The notes beneath the pieces were generated by a model. It made no database searches. It had not been told where the DNA came from and saw only the letters and a list, made by a program, of their open reading frames with translations. Source: VAZQ01 sp963725185 (GTDB taxonomy: Bacteria > Pseudomonadota > Alphaproteobacteria > Rhizobiales > Xanthobacteraceae). From it: a stretch of 64,000 nt of DNA. A program made the position numbers and the translations under genes. The stretch is taken from the NCBI GenBank assembly GCA_963725185.1, contig CAVRXO010000006.1:2356001-2420000 (forward strand). Reading direction: 5' to 3'. Below, piece after piece: positions 16,599-25,843 of this stretch. Positions within the stretch are counted from its first letter, which is position 1. Every line of letters begins with the position of its first letter.

Positions 16599-17589
16599 TC
16601 ATTCCCCTTTGATGCCCGCCGCTTTGATGATCGGCCACCACTTTTCGATCTCGGCCTTGTGAAAGCTGCCCAGCGCCTCGGGCGTGTGCTGCTCGGCCGG
16701 CAGGATCTCCATGCTCTGATCCGCCAGCTTCCCACGTATCGTCGGGTCGGCCAATGTGGTGACGACCGCGGCATTGAGCGTCGCAATTATGTCCTTGGGG
16801 GTTCCCTTGGGCGCCCACAGCCCGAACCACAGCGAAAAGTGGAAGCCGGGCAATCCGGCCTCGTCCACCGTCGGGATCTCGGGCGCCGCCGTCAGGCGCG
16901 TCGCCGACATGACCGCATAGCCCTTGATGCGGCCCGCATGCACTTGTGGCAGCGAGGAGGCCGGCGCGTCGAACATCAGGTCGATGCGGCCGGCAATCAG
17001 ATCCTGCATCGCCGGCGGGGTGCCGCGATAGGGTACGAACTGAAAGCGGGTGCCGGTGATGTTCTGAAAGAAGACGCCGCTGACATGCGCTATGCTGCCG
17101 ACGCCGGGGATTCCCTGCGAGCCCGTGGTCCGGGTTGGCGCGCAACCAGGCGATCAGACCTGCGAGGTCGTTTGCCGGCAGCGTATTCCTTGCGACGATC
17201 AGCTGAGGGAAGCTCGAGATCAGCGCAATCGGCTCGAAATCCTTCAGCAGGTCATACGGGAGCGTATACAGGGCTCCGTTGGCGACCTGGCTGTTCCAGT
17301 TTCCCACCAGCAGCGTGTAGCCGTCGGGCGCTGCGCGGGCCACCCGGCCGACGCCGATGTTTCCGTTCGCCCCGCCCACGCTCTCGATGATGACGGGTTG
17401 ACCGAGCGACACCCGCATCCGCTCGGCCATGAAACGCGCGAACGTATCCATGGCGCCGCCCGCGGCGGTCGGCACCACCATCGTGATCGGGCGGGAAGGA
17501 TAGGCCTGCGCCCGTGCGCGGCGCGCGGTGGCCGGCAGCGCGGCCGCGCCGACCGCGAGATGCAGGAATTGACGACGTGGAATTTTCAT
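16599..17589 (-). CDS. TctC/Bug solute receptor, copy 2 (frameshifted)
   Basis: Starts MKIPRRQFLHLAVGAAALPA, a Tat-like twin-arginine signal, then YPSRPITMVVPTAAGGAMDT and ESVGGANGNIGVGRVARAAP, typical Bug receptor blocks. The frame is lost near 17119-17130 after IAWLRANPD and resumes in another frame as SQGIPGVGSIAHVSGVFFQN, then MQDLIAGRIDLMFDAPASS, to IKGE. Removing one base restores a 329-aa protein of normal length with no missing block. Either a sequencing error or a very young pseudogene. It converges on copy 1. Confidence 0.75.
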
Positions 17590-17812
17590 GTGTGCTCCCT
17601 GGCGAGGCCGAAGCTATTGGAATTCCCGTGCCGCTGATAGGTTCGCGATCACTGGACGCGTATGCAGATTTTCAGAGTGGATCGGTGTCCCATCGCGGCA
17701 CCAAAACAGGCGCTGCTTTCGCAACCCCGTGTCCTTAGGTCGCTGGCTCGCCGTGGCCGCCTCATCTATGGTGCGCATGCCCGCCGCGCCCTCATCTCTC
17801 AGGCCTCGCCGC

Positions 17813-18655
17813 ATGACTCCACGCCGTCTTGACCCGCCTTTTTCCATTGCCCTTGTCGCCGTGCTCGCATTCGTCCTGCTGCCGGGGCCAGCCCGGGCGC
17901 AGGATGCCTCGCGGCTGCCGGACTGGAAGGGTCAATGGATCCGGACCGGCTCGGGCAGCTTCGATCCGAGCAAGCCGCCCGGTCTGCGCCAAGGCGCGCC
18001 CCTGACCCCCGAATACCAGGGGCTGCTGGAGGAGACCGCCGCCGCCCAGGCCAACGGCGCCCAAGGCAACGATCCGATGGCGCGCTGCATTCCGCCCGGC
18101 ATGCCGCGCATGATGATCAACTATGGGCTCGGGATGGAATTCGTCATCACGCCGGAGACCACCTATCTCATGTTCGGCGAGCCGATGCGACAGCTGCGCC
18201 GCATCTATACCGACGGCCGCGATTGGCCGGCCGAGATCGTGCCGACCTATTCGGGCTATTCCATCGGCCGCTGGGAAGGCGCCGACACCCGCGGCCAGGC
18301 CGACACGCTGGTGGTGGAGACCCGCGGACTGCGCGGGCCGCGCACCTTCGACAGCAACGGCGCCGCGTTGCATGCCGACAACCGCACGATCGTCCAGGAG
18401 CGCATGCATCTCGATCCGGGCAAGCCCGACATCCTCTACGACGACATGACGGTGCATGACGACGCCCTGACCCGGCCGTGGAGCGTGCGGCGCACCTACC
18501 GGCGCGAGCGTCATCCGGTCTGGCTCGAAACCATCTGCGGCGAGGTCGAGCCGCAGGTGAAGATCGGCAGCGAGGATTATTACGTGACCTATGACGGTCT
18601 CCTGATGCCCACCCGCAAGAACCAGCCGCCGCCCGATCTGCGCAACTTCAGGTGA
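17813..18655 (+). CDS. exported protein of the paralogous family (copy J)
   Basis: 280 aa from the ATG at 17813; an ATG 45 bases earlier has no better ribosome site. A signal peptide ends near residue 29 (PGPARA-QDA). Blocks are DWKGQWIRTGSGSFDPSKPP, APLTPEYQGL, RCIPPGMPRMMINYG, RRIYTDGRDWP, GYSIGRWEGADT, DTLVVETRGLRGPRTFD, DNRTIVQERMHLD and PPPDLRNF. The cysteine pair is present (RCIPPG, TICGEV). Unlike the other close copies it is on the plus strand, beyond the two TctC genes. Its GYSIGRWEG...DTLVVETRG is the bridge that shows the distant relative at 21229-22161 belongs to the same superfamily. Function unknown. Confidence 0.75.
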   Translation: MTPRRLDPPFSIALVAVLAFVLLPGPARAQDASRLPDWKGQWIRTGSGSFDPSKPPGLRQGAPLTPEYQGLLEETAAAQANGAQGNDPMARCIPPGMPRMMINYGLGMEFVITPETTYLMFGEPMRQLRRIYTDGRDWPAEIVPTYSGYSIGRWEGADTRGQADTLVVETRGLRGPRTFDSNGAALHADNRTIVQERMHLDPGKPDILYDDMTVHDDALTRPWSVRRTYRRERHPVWLETICGEVEPQVKIGSEDYYVTYDGLLMPTRKNQPPPDLRNFR

Positions 18656-18862
18656 GCGGGCGCGCCGCGAGCTCGGCGCGCTCACCGTCCCACCACAAAG
18701 GCGGTCAATTCGATCCCGGCCATGGTGGCGCCGGCCCTGCCGGCCTCCGCTGCCGGCCTGATCGGAGTGGTGCTTGCGAGGCCGAGGTTGCGGCCCTGCT
18801 TATTTCGTGCTGAGTGGCTGCCGGGATGGGTTGCGGCGGCGCTTGCGCAGCAAGGATCCGGC

Positions 18863-20173
18863 ATGCGCGGTTCAGTTTTGCGGGTTGCAGTCGTCGGCTT
18901 GCTCGTGGCCGCGCCCGGGTCGCGGGCCTCGGCGCAGGACGATGACCCCTGCAATCAACTGGTGCTCCAAGCCGCGAACGAGGAGAAGCTTGCCGACTGC
19001 ACGCGCGATATCGATTCCGGACTGCGTCAGGGCACCGATCTGGCCGCCGCTTATCTCCATCGGGGCGTTGCTTATGTCACCCGGCACGACGCCGATCATG
19101 CCTTTGCGGATTACAGCGAAGCGATCCGTCTCGATCCCAGGAACGTCATGGCCTATACGGGCCGCGGCGGATTGTTCTTGGGCAAGGGAGACGTCGATCG
19201 CGCGATCGCCGACTTCGGGCAAGTAATTCAGATCGATCCCACGCTTGCTTTCGCTTTCTACAATCGCGGCAGCGCCTATGCCATCATGCGCGACTACGAC
19301 CGCGCCATCGTCGATTTCAATGAGGCTATCCGGCTGGATCCGAGCTTCATCATCGCCCACCTCCGCCGCGCCGCCGTGTACAAGGCCAAGGGCGATCTCG
19401 CCGGCGCCATCGCCGATTTGACCGAAGTGATCCGGGTCAATCCTGATGACGCCAACGCCTACAACAACCGCGGTGAGATATTTGCCGCCGAGCACGACTA
19501 CGAACATGCCATCGCGGACTATACCGAGCTGATCCGGCTGGTTCCCGACTACGCGGGCACCTATCACGCCCGCGGCCTTGCCTACTATGCCAAGGGCGAC
19601 CTCGACCGCGCCATCGCCGACTTCGACGACGCGATCCGGCTCCGGCCCACATTCATCGAGGACTACGGCAGCCGGGCCATAGCTTACGTCGCCAAGGGCG
19701 ACCTCGACCACGCCATCGCCGATTTCTCCGAAATCATCCGGCTCGATCCCAAACTCGTCCTAGGATACGACAATCGAGGCCTCGCCTATTACGCCAAGCG
19801 CGATCTTGACCGCGCCGTCGCCGACTTCAGCCGGGCGATCGAGCTCGACCCCAACTATGCCGGCGCCTACAGCAACCGGGGCAACGCCTACAACGCCGAA
19901 GGCGACCATGACCGCGCGATCGCCGACTACAACGAGGCGATCCGGCTCGATGCCATGGACGCCAATGTCTACTTCAATCGCGGCCTTGCCTACTACGCCA
20001 AGAGCGACCTTGGTCGCGCCATCGCCGACTTCGATGAAGCAATACGGCGCGATCCCGGGCTTGCCTTTGCCTATCTCAACCGGGGGCGGGCACGACGGGC
20101 CCAAGGCGATCTCGCCGGCGGCGATGCCGATGTCGCCAGGGCCGGGCAGTTGAATCCGAACCTGCGCAATTGA
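18863..20173 (+). CDS. exported TPR-repeat protein (11 TPRs)
   Basis: 436 aa from the ATG at 18863, six bases after AAGGA. After a signal peptide (VVGLLVAAPGSRASAQDDD) and a short linker with CNQ and DCT cysteines, eleven consecutive 34-residue tetratricopeptide repeats fill the protein. Their consensus is AxAYxNRGxAYxAKGDxDRA followed by IADFxEAIRLDPxx. TPR solenoids are protein-binding scaffolds; the signal peptide suggests a periplasmic one. High internal repeat identity (AYYAKGDLDRAIADF occurs with few changes) implies recent repeat expansion. It lies between two members of the secreted paralogous superfamily and could scaffold it, but that is inference. Confidence 0.85.
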   Translation: MRGSVLRVAVVGLLVAAPGSRASAQDDDPCNQLVLQAANEEKLADCTRDIDSGLRQGTDLAAAYLHRGVAYVTRHDADHAFADYSEAIRLDPRNVMAYTGRGGLFLGKGDVDRAIADFGQVIQIDPTLAFAFYNRGSAYAIMRDYDRAIVDFNEAIRLDPSFIIAHLRRAAVYKAKGDLAGAIADLTEVIRVNPDDANAYNNRGEIFAAEHDYEHAIADYTELIRLVPDYAGTYHARGLAYYAKGDLDRAIADFDDAIRLRPTFIEDYGSRAIAYVAKGDLDHAIADFSEIIRLDPKLVLGYDNRGLAYYAKRDLDRAVADFSRAIELDPNYAGAYSNRGNAYNAEGDHDRAIADYNEAIRLDAMDANVYFNRGLAYYAKSDLGRAIADFDEAIRRDPGLAFAYLNRGRARRAQGDLAGGDADVARAGQLNPNLRN

Positions 20174-20229
20174 TGGCCGGCAACCTGTGACGTGACGACG
20201 CCTTGATCACATATCGTTTGGGGGGGCGA

Positions 20230-21105
20230 ATGACCGATCTCAGCGAGGTTCCGCAACGGGCGGACGATGTCATTCGGGATCTGGGGAGCTTCATCCGCGC
20301 ACGGGTCCACCGGCCGGCGGCCGGCGACCTGGGCGAGCTTGATTGCTTTCGCGGCGGCATGCTGAGGTCGCTGAAGAGAATCGCGAGCGGAAATGGCGAG
20401 CCGGAGGATCAGGAGCGGCTGCAGCAACAACTCGCCGCGACCGCGCGCGGACTCGACGAGATCATGGAACGGTTGAGAGATGCGCGCGTCAAGCTTTCCG
20501 GCCAGGCCGACGCCATCGAATTTTCCGATTGCCTCGGCGAGCTTGTGGATGGTTCGTTTGAGAAGACGAGCATCCTTGAACGGATTGGCGAAGTCATCGG
20601 AACCGACTTGAAGAGCTCAGGCCTTCCTGCCTTGGCGCAGGCGGTCTGCAAGGAAATCGATGTCTTTAATCGCCTCGTGATCGAGCTGGCGCGCCTGGCA
20701 AAGAAATCGGACGCCCACCCCCTGAGGTCGGTCGTCGAGCGATACCAAAACTGTAGTCTCGAAGCTCTCTACGAGTTCCTGGGCAACGATGCGGATCGCT
20801 TCCTTACGGACGCTGATCGTCAGCGCTATGTGCTGGGAATCCCCGACCCAAGCGAACGCGGCAAGCGGATCGTCGACGAGTTCGGCCGCAGAATTTGCGC
20901 ACCACCAAAGAGGGCCGAGCTGGAAGTGTTGGCGGAACTCAGCGGCGGCCCCGTGCTCGAGCCGATAGCTTGGCTGCTGGCAATTACCCGTTTCATATTC
21001 GAGGCCGGAATTCTGAGCGGTTTATCGATAGATGACAAAGATGCCGTGGCCATGGCACTGGGCCGCAGGTGCGGCTGGAACCTGGACAAGCTCTGCGATT
21101 GGTAG
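20230..21105 (+). CDS. hypothetical protein, 291 aa
   Basis: Starts at ATG 20230 just after a G-rich GGGGGG ribosome site; a TTG 27 bases upstream is a weaker alternative. The protein is soluble, largely helical and charged, without signal peptide or membrane segment. Residues about 50-90 (EDQERLQQQLAATARGLDEI) look coiled-coil. I recognise no domain or catalytic motif. It follows the TPR gene by 56 bp on the same strand and may be co-transcribed. It is the only apparently cytoplasmic product in a stretch of exported proteins. Confidence 0.6.
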   Translation: MTDLSEVPQRADDVIRDLGSFIRARVHRPAAGDLGELDCFRGGMLRSLKRIASGNGEPEDQERLQQQLAATARGLDEIMERLRDARVKLSGQADAIEFSDCLGELVDGSFEKTSILERIGEVIGTDLKSSGLPALAQAVCKEIDVFNRLVIELARLAKKSDAHPLRSVVERYQNCSLEALYEFLGNDADRFLTDADRQRYVLGIPDPSERGKRIVDEFGRRICAPPKRAELEVLAELSGGPVLEPIAWLLAITRFIFEAGILSGLSIDDKDAVAMALGRRCGWNLDKLCDW

Positions 21106-21228
21106 GTCTTTCAGGTCGATCTGGAACCGGAGCGCACCGGCGCGGCGTGGAGGTGCGCCGGCGGTATGCTTTGGATAAGATGCCGGAGCTTGCCGCCCAA
21201 TGAAGCGAACCAGGGCGGGGAGGCGAGC

Positions 21229-22161
21229 ATGATCGTGCGGTTGCGGAATTTCCTTCTTTTGGCAACCTTGGCGGCGGCGGGGGCCACCGCCGCCTTGGGG
21301 CAGGCGCTCACGCCCGCGGCCGCGCCCGCCGATGCCATCAGCCAAGGCGCCGCCGCGATCCCCGATTTCTCCGGCATCTGGTCGCACCCCTACCTCACCG
21401 GCTTCGAGATCCCGTTCTCCGGCCCCGGTCCGGTATTGAACCGGGCACGCTCGCGCAACGGGGTGGCCAACTTCCAGAAGCTGGTCGGCGATTATACCAA
21501 TCCGATCCTGCAGCCCTGGGCGGCCGAGGTGGTCAAGAAGCACGGCGAGATCTCGTTGGCCGGCAAGGGCTATCCGACGCCGAGCAATCAGTGCTGGCCG
21601 GGCGGGGTGCCCTACGTCTTTTGGGATTTCTTGGTGGAGATGTTCCAGCAGCCGGACAGGATCACGATGATTTACCGCCACGGCAATGAAATCCGCCGCG
21701 TGCGCATGAACGAGCCGCATCCGGCGCAGCTGACGCCGTCCTGGTATGGGGATTCGGTCGGCCACTACGAAGGCGACACGCTGGTGATCGATACGGTCGG
21801 AATCAAGGTCGGGCCCTACGCCATGGTCGACATGTACGGCACGCCGCACACCGAGGCATTGCACGTGGTGGAGCGCTATCGGCTGCTTGACTACGACGAC
21901 GCCAAGGAGGCCATCGTCCGCAACGACAAGGAGAATTTCCGCGTCAGCCAGGACGGCTTCGATCCCGATTACCGCGGCAAGGTGTTGCAGCTCAGGTTCA
22001 CCGTCGAGGATCCGGGCGCTTTCACCATGCCGTGGTCGTCGATGATCACGTATCGGCGCGCCTTGGAGGGCTGGACGGACCTGATCTGCGCCGAAAACCC
22101 GCATGAATACTATGGGGACAAGGTGTCCGCGGTCCCGACTGCGGACAAGCCGGATTTCTAG
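21229..22161 (+). CDS. distant exported relative of the paralogous family (copy M)
   Basis: 310 aa from the ATG at 21229, which GGGGAGG precedes. A signal peptide runs to about residue 25. The layout follows the paralogues: IPDFSGIWSHPYL, then the cysteine block NQCWPGGVPYVFWD, QQPDRITMIYRHGNEIRRVR in place of RRIYTDGRDWP, WYGDSVGHYEGDTLVIDTVG in place of GYSIGRWEG-DTLVVETRG, HVVERYRL in place of ERIYLD, and a final DLICAENPHEYY with the second cysteine. It is an outgroup rather than a recent duplicate. Such proteins are numerous in some Proteobacteria and Acidobacteria and lack a known function. It precedes a converging metallo-hydrolase gene. Confidence 0.65.
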   Translation: MIVRLRNFLLLATLAAAGATAALGQALTPAAAPADAISQGAAAIPDFSGIWSHPYLTGFEIPFSGPGPVLNRARSRNGVANFQKLVGDYTNPILQPWAAEVVKKHGEISLAGKGYPTPSNQCWPGGVPYVFWDFLVEMFQQPDRITMIYRHGNEIRRVRMNEPHPAQLTPSWYGDSVGHYEGDTLVIDTVGIKVGPYAMVDMYGTPHTEALHVVERYRLLDYDDAKEAIVRNDKENFRVSQDGFDPDYRGKVLQLRFTVEDPGAFTMPWSSMITYRRALEGWTDLICAENPHEYYGDKVSAVPTADKPDF

Positions 22162-22234
22162 GCCGGAGCGAGATGGCGCCGCTCGCCATGTTGTTCAAGC
22201 AACGGTCGTCATTTCCGCGTTTGATCGTGAAGTG

Positions 22235-23140
22235 CTACCGGAGCTTTCGCTTCAGATCGGCGTAGACCTCTTCGACGATCTGGTCGGGACGGATGGGGCC
22301 GTTGCCCCATTTGGGATCGAGATCGGCGGTCGGCTTCAAGGCCACCGCTTCCTCCATGCTCTTTCCATCGCGGATCAGCTTGCCGATGCGGTCGCGCAGC
22401 GCGGTCATGACGGCGAGATAATCTTCCATGTCCCTTTTCGTCGCCACCCGCCCGCGTCCGGGCACCACCTTCACCTGGTCGTCCAGCGCCGGCAGCAGCT
22501 TCTGATAGGCCGTGATCATCCCGTCGAGACTGCCGCCGCGCAGATCGACGCGGGTGTAGTCGCCATTGTTGAACAGGTCGGCGGCGAACAGCACGTCGGC
22601 CTGGCGCAGGCGCACGATGACATCGCCGTCGGTATGGCCGCTGGGCACATGGACCACGTCGATATCGTCGCCATTGAAGTGGAGGGTGAGCTGCTCCGCG
22701 AAAGTCAACGTCGGCCAGAACGATGGCGGGAATGCCCGCTGCTTGCCGCCGAGCGGGTTGACTTGCTCGGTCATCAGCCGCCGGCGGGTGTTCTCCTGCG
22801 CAATGATGACGGCGCCTTGCCGGCGATAGAGCTCGTTTCCGCCCACATGGTCGAAATGCCAATGCGAATCGATCACGATGCGGACCGGCTTGTCGGAGCG
22901 CTTGGCGATCTCGGCCTGCAGCCTCGGCACTGCCGGTTCGTCCTGGGCATCGACCAGCAGAATGCCGTCGTCGCCGCTCGACATGCCGACATTGAGCCCC
23001 ATGGTCCCCCAATTGATGCTGTAGATGCCGTTGCCGAGCACCTGGCTGTGATCTTCCCCTTCACCCGGAGGCGGCCGTTGCGCGAACGCCGGCGCGACCG
23101 TGAGGGCCAGCAGGGCTGCCGCAAAGACCGGACGCTTCAT
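22235..23140 (-). CDS. exported metallo-beta-lactamase-fold hydrolase
   Basis: 301 aa from the ATG at 23140; AGGAAGG abuts the upstream ATG at 23146 and is correctly spaced for this one. A signal peptide ends near residue 20 (APAFA-QRP). The metal-site motif DSHWHFDHVGG (H-x-H-x-D-H) is complete, with later ligands in VPSGHTDGDVIV (His) and VLFAADLFNNGDY (Asp). It belongs to the broad MBL fold, closest in style to subclass-B-like or quinoprotein-relay-associated hydrolases; a true beta-lactamase role is not implied. It converges on copy M and is on the strand opposite to the TPR and copy J genes. The substrate is unknown. Confidence 0.82.
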   Translation of the reverse strand: MKRPVFAAALLALTVAPAFAQRPPPGEGEDHSQVLGNGIYSINWGTMGLNVGMSSGDDGILLVDAQDEPAVPRLQAEIAKRSDKPVRIVIDSHWHFDHVGGNELYRRQGAVIIAQENTRRRLMTEQVNPLGGKQRAFPPSFWPTLTFAEQLTLHFNGDDIDVVHVPSGHTDGDVIVRLRQADVLFAADLFNNGDYTRVDLRGGSLDGMITAYQKLLPALDDQVKVVPGRGRVATKRDMEDYLAVMTALRDRIGKLIRDGKSMEEAVALKPTADLDPKWGNGPIRPDQIVEEVYADLKRKLR

Positions 23141-23388
23141 CGCCATCCTTCCTGATCGAGCTTTGAACACGGGAGTTCGTTGACGCCATTGTAGATATCC
23201 GGTGCTGCAGACGACATCAACCGCGTCCGCGGCTTGCCGCCGTAACGAGCGATGATGCGCGGACCGGCAGCACCGCGGAGGCGGTGCGCGCGAAGCGGCG
23301 GGGTCGGAACCGACGCAAGAACCGGCCGCCGCGACGGCGTCCGTCGACTCCGACCCTGTTTCTCAGTACATCACGCGGAGACCTCTCA

Positions 23389-23805
23389 TCACTCGCGCCA
23401 CGCGATGACGCCGGCGGTCGAGCGCGGACGTACCCGCACCGCATGGTCGTCGTTGCCGCTGATTGCCAGCACGGTTCCGCGGCCCAGGACTTGAATCACC
23501 TTGAAGACATGGTGCGGCATCACCCCGATGACGCCGGGCGCGGGGCCGCTTGCGGGCCGGCCCCAATGCGCCCAGTTGCGAGCGAGATTATATTCGGGTC
23601 CGGCGCCGCCGCCGACCAGCTGGCGCATCTCCCACCCGCACCACGCGGACGGTCGCCCGTCGGCCGCTCTGTGAGATGAAACATATTGATACGCAATGTG
23701 ATGGTCATGATGCAAATGATGACGGCCCATGAAAGCCGCACTGGCGCTGCTCCCCGTCGTTATTTGAACGGCCGACGCAAGCAAAAAGATGACGCTTAGT
23801 TTCAT
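23389..23805 (-). CDS. small exported CHAP/TIGR02594-like protein
   Basis: 138 aa from the ATG at 23805; the longer frame upstream has no signal peptide at its start. A signal peptide ends at SASA. A histidine-rich stretch GRHHLHHDHHIAY follows. The core RPSAWCGWEMRQLVGGGAGP, then NLARNWAHWGRPASG, VIGVMPHHVFKV, AISGNDDHAVRVRPRS and AGVIAWR resembles rhizobial exported proteins of the CHAP/NlpC-P60-like fold (Cys in AWCGW, His in MPHHV). A peptidoglycan-directed activity is possible but not shown. It is monocistronic. Confidence 0.65.
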   Translation of the reverse strand: MKLSVIFLLASAVQITTGSSASAAFMGRHHLHHDHHIAYQYVSSHRAADGRPSAWCGWEMRQLVGGGAGPEYNLARNWAHWGRPASGPAPGVIGVMPHHVFKVIQVLGRGTVLAISGNDDHAVRVRPRSTAGVIAWRE

Positions 23806-24137
23806 TACGCTCTCCAAGGCTTTTGAACGGCCTTGCGGCCGTTGTTTGGTTTGACGTCTTTTGTGGGGAAGCGGGCCGTTTGGTAGATCAATGTGGCGAC
23901 AACAGGGCTTCGCCAACAACTACTTTCGGAATCCGCCGAGGTTCGCGCAACGGGCGGATTGCAACAACCAGGCACGTGTACCGTCGATTGATTCTCTTGC
24001 GATCGGACGGCGCGCGCATATCAGGTATGCGATGCCGCGCGGTCCGACGACCGCCACGGTGGCGGTTGGCCGCATCGTTGCGGGCGTAATTATGTCGCTG
24101 ACGTGATGCTCATGACCGGACCTCTCGATCCGGCGTG

Positions 24138-24731
24138 CTAAGGTTGGAGATCGCCGATCCTGCGGGAGAGCTCGTCAAGCAAGGGGATCGCCCGATCCCG
24201 GAATATGGCTTTCGCGCGGTCGCTGTAGGTTGCAAATACCTGGTTCGTCGGATGGGCGGCCGCCATGCTGGCGATCGCATCCTGCTTCTCCTGCAGGAAG
24301 TTCTTGCTCTGCGGCAGCAGTTGTCCATGCATGACATGGGCGATCAGAAGCTGATCGGACGATGATTCCATGTAGATGGAAACGGCGACCAGCATGAATA
24401 CCGTGTTCAGCCGCTCATGAGCGGCTTCCAGGTTGAGCTCGACATAGGCATAGGATTCGATCTGCTCGGCGTCGCCGGACGGCAGGTCGTGGAGCGCCGA
24501 GCTGACGTCGTCTTCAAAGGATTTGATCGCCTCGCTTATCCCAGCCAGCCGCGTCGTGTCGTTTTCCTCAAACCCGGCGGCTCGCGCCGGCAGCGTCGCC
24601 AGCACGACCGCGATCATAAGCAGTAAGCAAAATATCGCTTCTGTTGCGATCGGCGCATTGAACCCTTGATTCCGATCCCATCGGGGCCATCGAAATCGGC
24701 TTCCAGGCTGTCGATGTCCCTCTGCAAGCAT
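24138..24731 (-). CDS. exported hypothetical protein, start unresolved
   Basis: The body (GFEENDTTRLAGISEAIKSF to the end) is a helical, acidic chain of about 145 residues following a hydrophobic AIFCLLLMIAVVLATLPARAAG, a good signal peptide. The maximal frame starts at 24731, but its first 29 residues do not look like a protein start. A better ATG at 24658 (MRRSQQKR) follows AAGGG at five bases, yet is in a different frame and would need one missing base to join the signal peptide. An internal ATG within the hydrophobic stretch is the third option. No domain was recognised. Confidence 0.55.
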   Translation of the reverse strand: MLAEGHRQPGSRFRWPRWDRNQGFNAPIATEAIFCLLLMIAVVLATLPARAAGFEENDTTRLAGISEAIKSFEDDVSSALHDLPSGDAEQIESYAYVELNLEAAHERLNTVFMLVAVSIYMESSSDQLLIAHVMHGQLLPQSKNFLQEKQDAIASMAAAHPTNQVFATYSDRAKAIFRDRAIPLLDELSRRIGDLQP

Positions 24732-25220
24732 TTTGGTCTCCGCAATTTCAACGATCCGTTCTGTTCGATGAGCCCGTGCTTGAGCGCCAACGGAGATCGA
24801 TCTCCCTATCGCATGACAGCAAACCGCGTTTCTTCGGTCGGAACAAGGAATGAATTCATTGCTATGCCCTGTCTGAAGGTTGCTTTGGGCTCATGAAACG
24901 TCATTCCGTATCCCTCTGACATCGACTAGGATCAAGATCGTCCGATCCAATTTCGCCGAGAGACATTCGGGCCCGACCGGAACCCAGGCGGGGGGCCAGG
25001 GTCGCGCTGACCGGTGACATATTTCGCGCGGGAGGCGAGGGAAGCCGGATCTTCATTTGACAAATGCAGCCTCGTCCGCCATCTGCCCTCGGCGAGGATC
25101 AGGAAGGGTTTCTTGTGATTCCAGGGTAGGATCGGCTGGCGGGCTCCTTGCCGGGGCGGTCCAGGTCGCAGTCGCTGCTCCCGGTCGGGAGCTGGCGGAT
25201 TGCCTTGACGGAGAAATGCC
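24732..25220. other. intergenic, no gene seen
   Basis: About 490 bases between divergently placed genes. Short frames on the plus strand have no ribosome site or recognisable protein. A GGAAC at 24840 lacks a matching -10. It presumably carries the lemA promoter, which I could not identify. Confidence 0.45.
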
Positions 25221-25832
25221 ATGATCAGCGGGTGCGCAGGCCGTTTGGGGTTCGCACGCATTGTCATCCTGATGCCGCTCCTGGGCCTCCTGCTGTCGGG
25301 GTGTGGCGTCAACAACATCCCGACCTATGAGGAGCAGGCCAAGGCCAAATGGTCCGAGGTGCAGAACCAGTATCAGCGGCGTGCCGACCTCATTCCCAAT
25401 CTGGTCGAGACGGTCAAGGGCTATGCCAAGCAGGAAAGCAGCGTGCTCGAGGCGGTGACCAATGCCCGTGCGCGCGCCACTTCGATTCAGGTCAATGCCG
25501 ACACGATCACCGATCCCGAGGCATTCAAGAAATTCCAGGATGCGCAGGCGCAGCTGTCCGGCGCGCTCGGCCGTCTGCTTGCGGTCTCTGAGAATTATCC
25601 CGATCTCAAATCGAATCAGAACTTCCTGGCCTTGCAATCGCAGCTCGAAGGCACCGAGAACCGCATTGCCGTCGCTCGTCGCGACTACATCGAGGCGGTG
25701 CGAATCTACAATACCGAATTGAGGACGTTTCCCGGCGTGATCTGGGCTTCCTTGCTCTACAAGAGCAACAAGCCGATGCAGGAATTCACGGTTGCCGACG
25801 ACGTCAAGCAGCCGCCGCAAGTCAAGTTCTGA
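25221..25832 (+). CDS. lemA: LemA family lipoprotein
   Basis: 203 aa. A lipobox LLLSGC (cleavage before Cys28) follows a hydrophobic signal, so it is probably a lipoprotein. The LemA core is clear: IPTYEEQAKAKWSEVQNQYQ, RRADLIPNLVETVKGYAKQE, VLEAVTNARARA, SENYPDLKSNQNF, LQSQLEGTENRIAVARRDY and VRIYNTELRTFPGVIWASLL. LemA proteins are helical membrane-tethered proteins of unclear function, usually encoded with TPM-domain proteins, as here. The next gene starts 11 bp after its stop, so the trio is an operon. Confidence 0.92.
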   Translation: MISGCAGRLGFARIVILMPLLGLLLSGCGVNNIPTYEEQAKAKWSEVQNQYQRRADLIPNLVETVKGYAKQESSVLEAVTNARARATSIQVNADTITDPEAFKKFQDAQAQLSGALGRLLAVSENYPDLKSNQNFLALQSQLEGTENRIAVARRDYIEAVRIYNTELRTFPGVIWASLLYKSNKPMQEFTVADDVKQPPQVKF

Positions 25833-25843
25833 GCGATCGCGCC

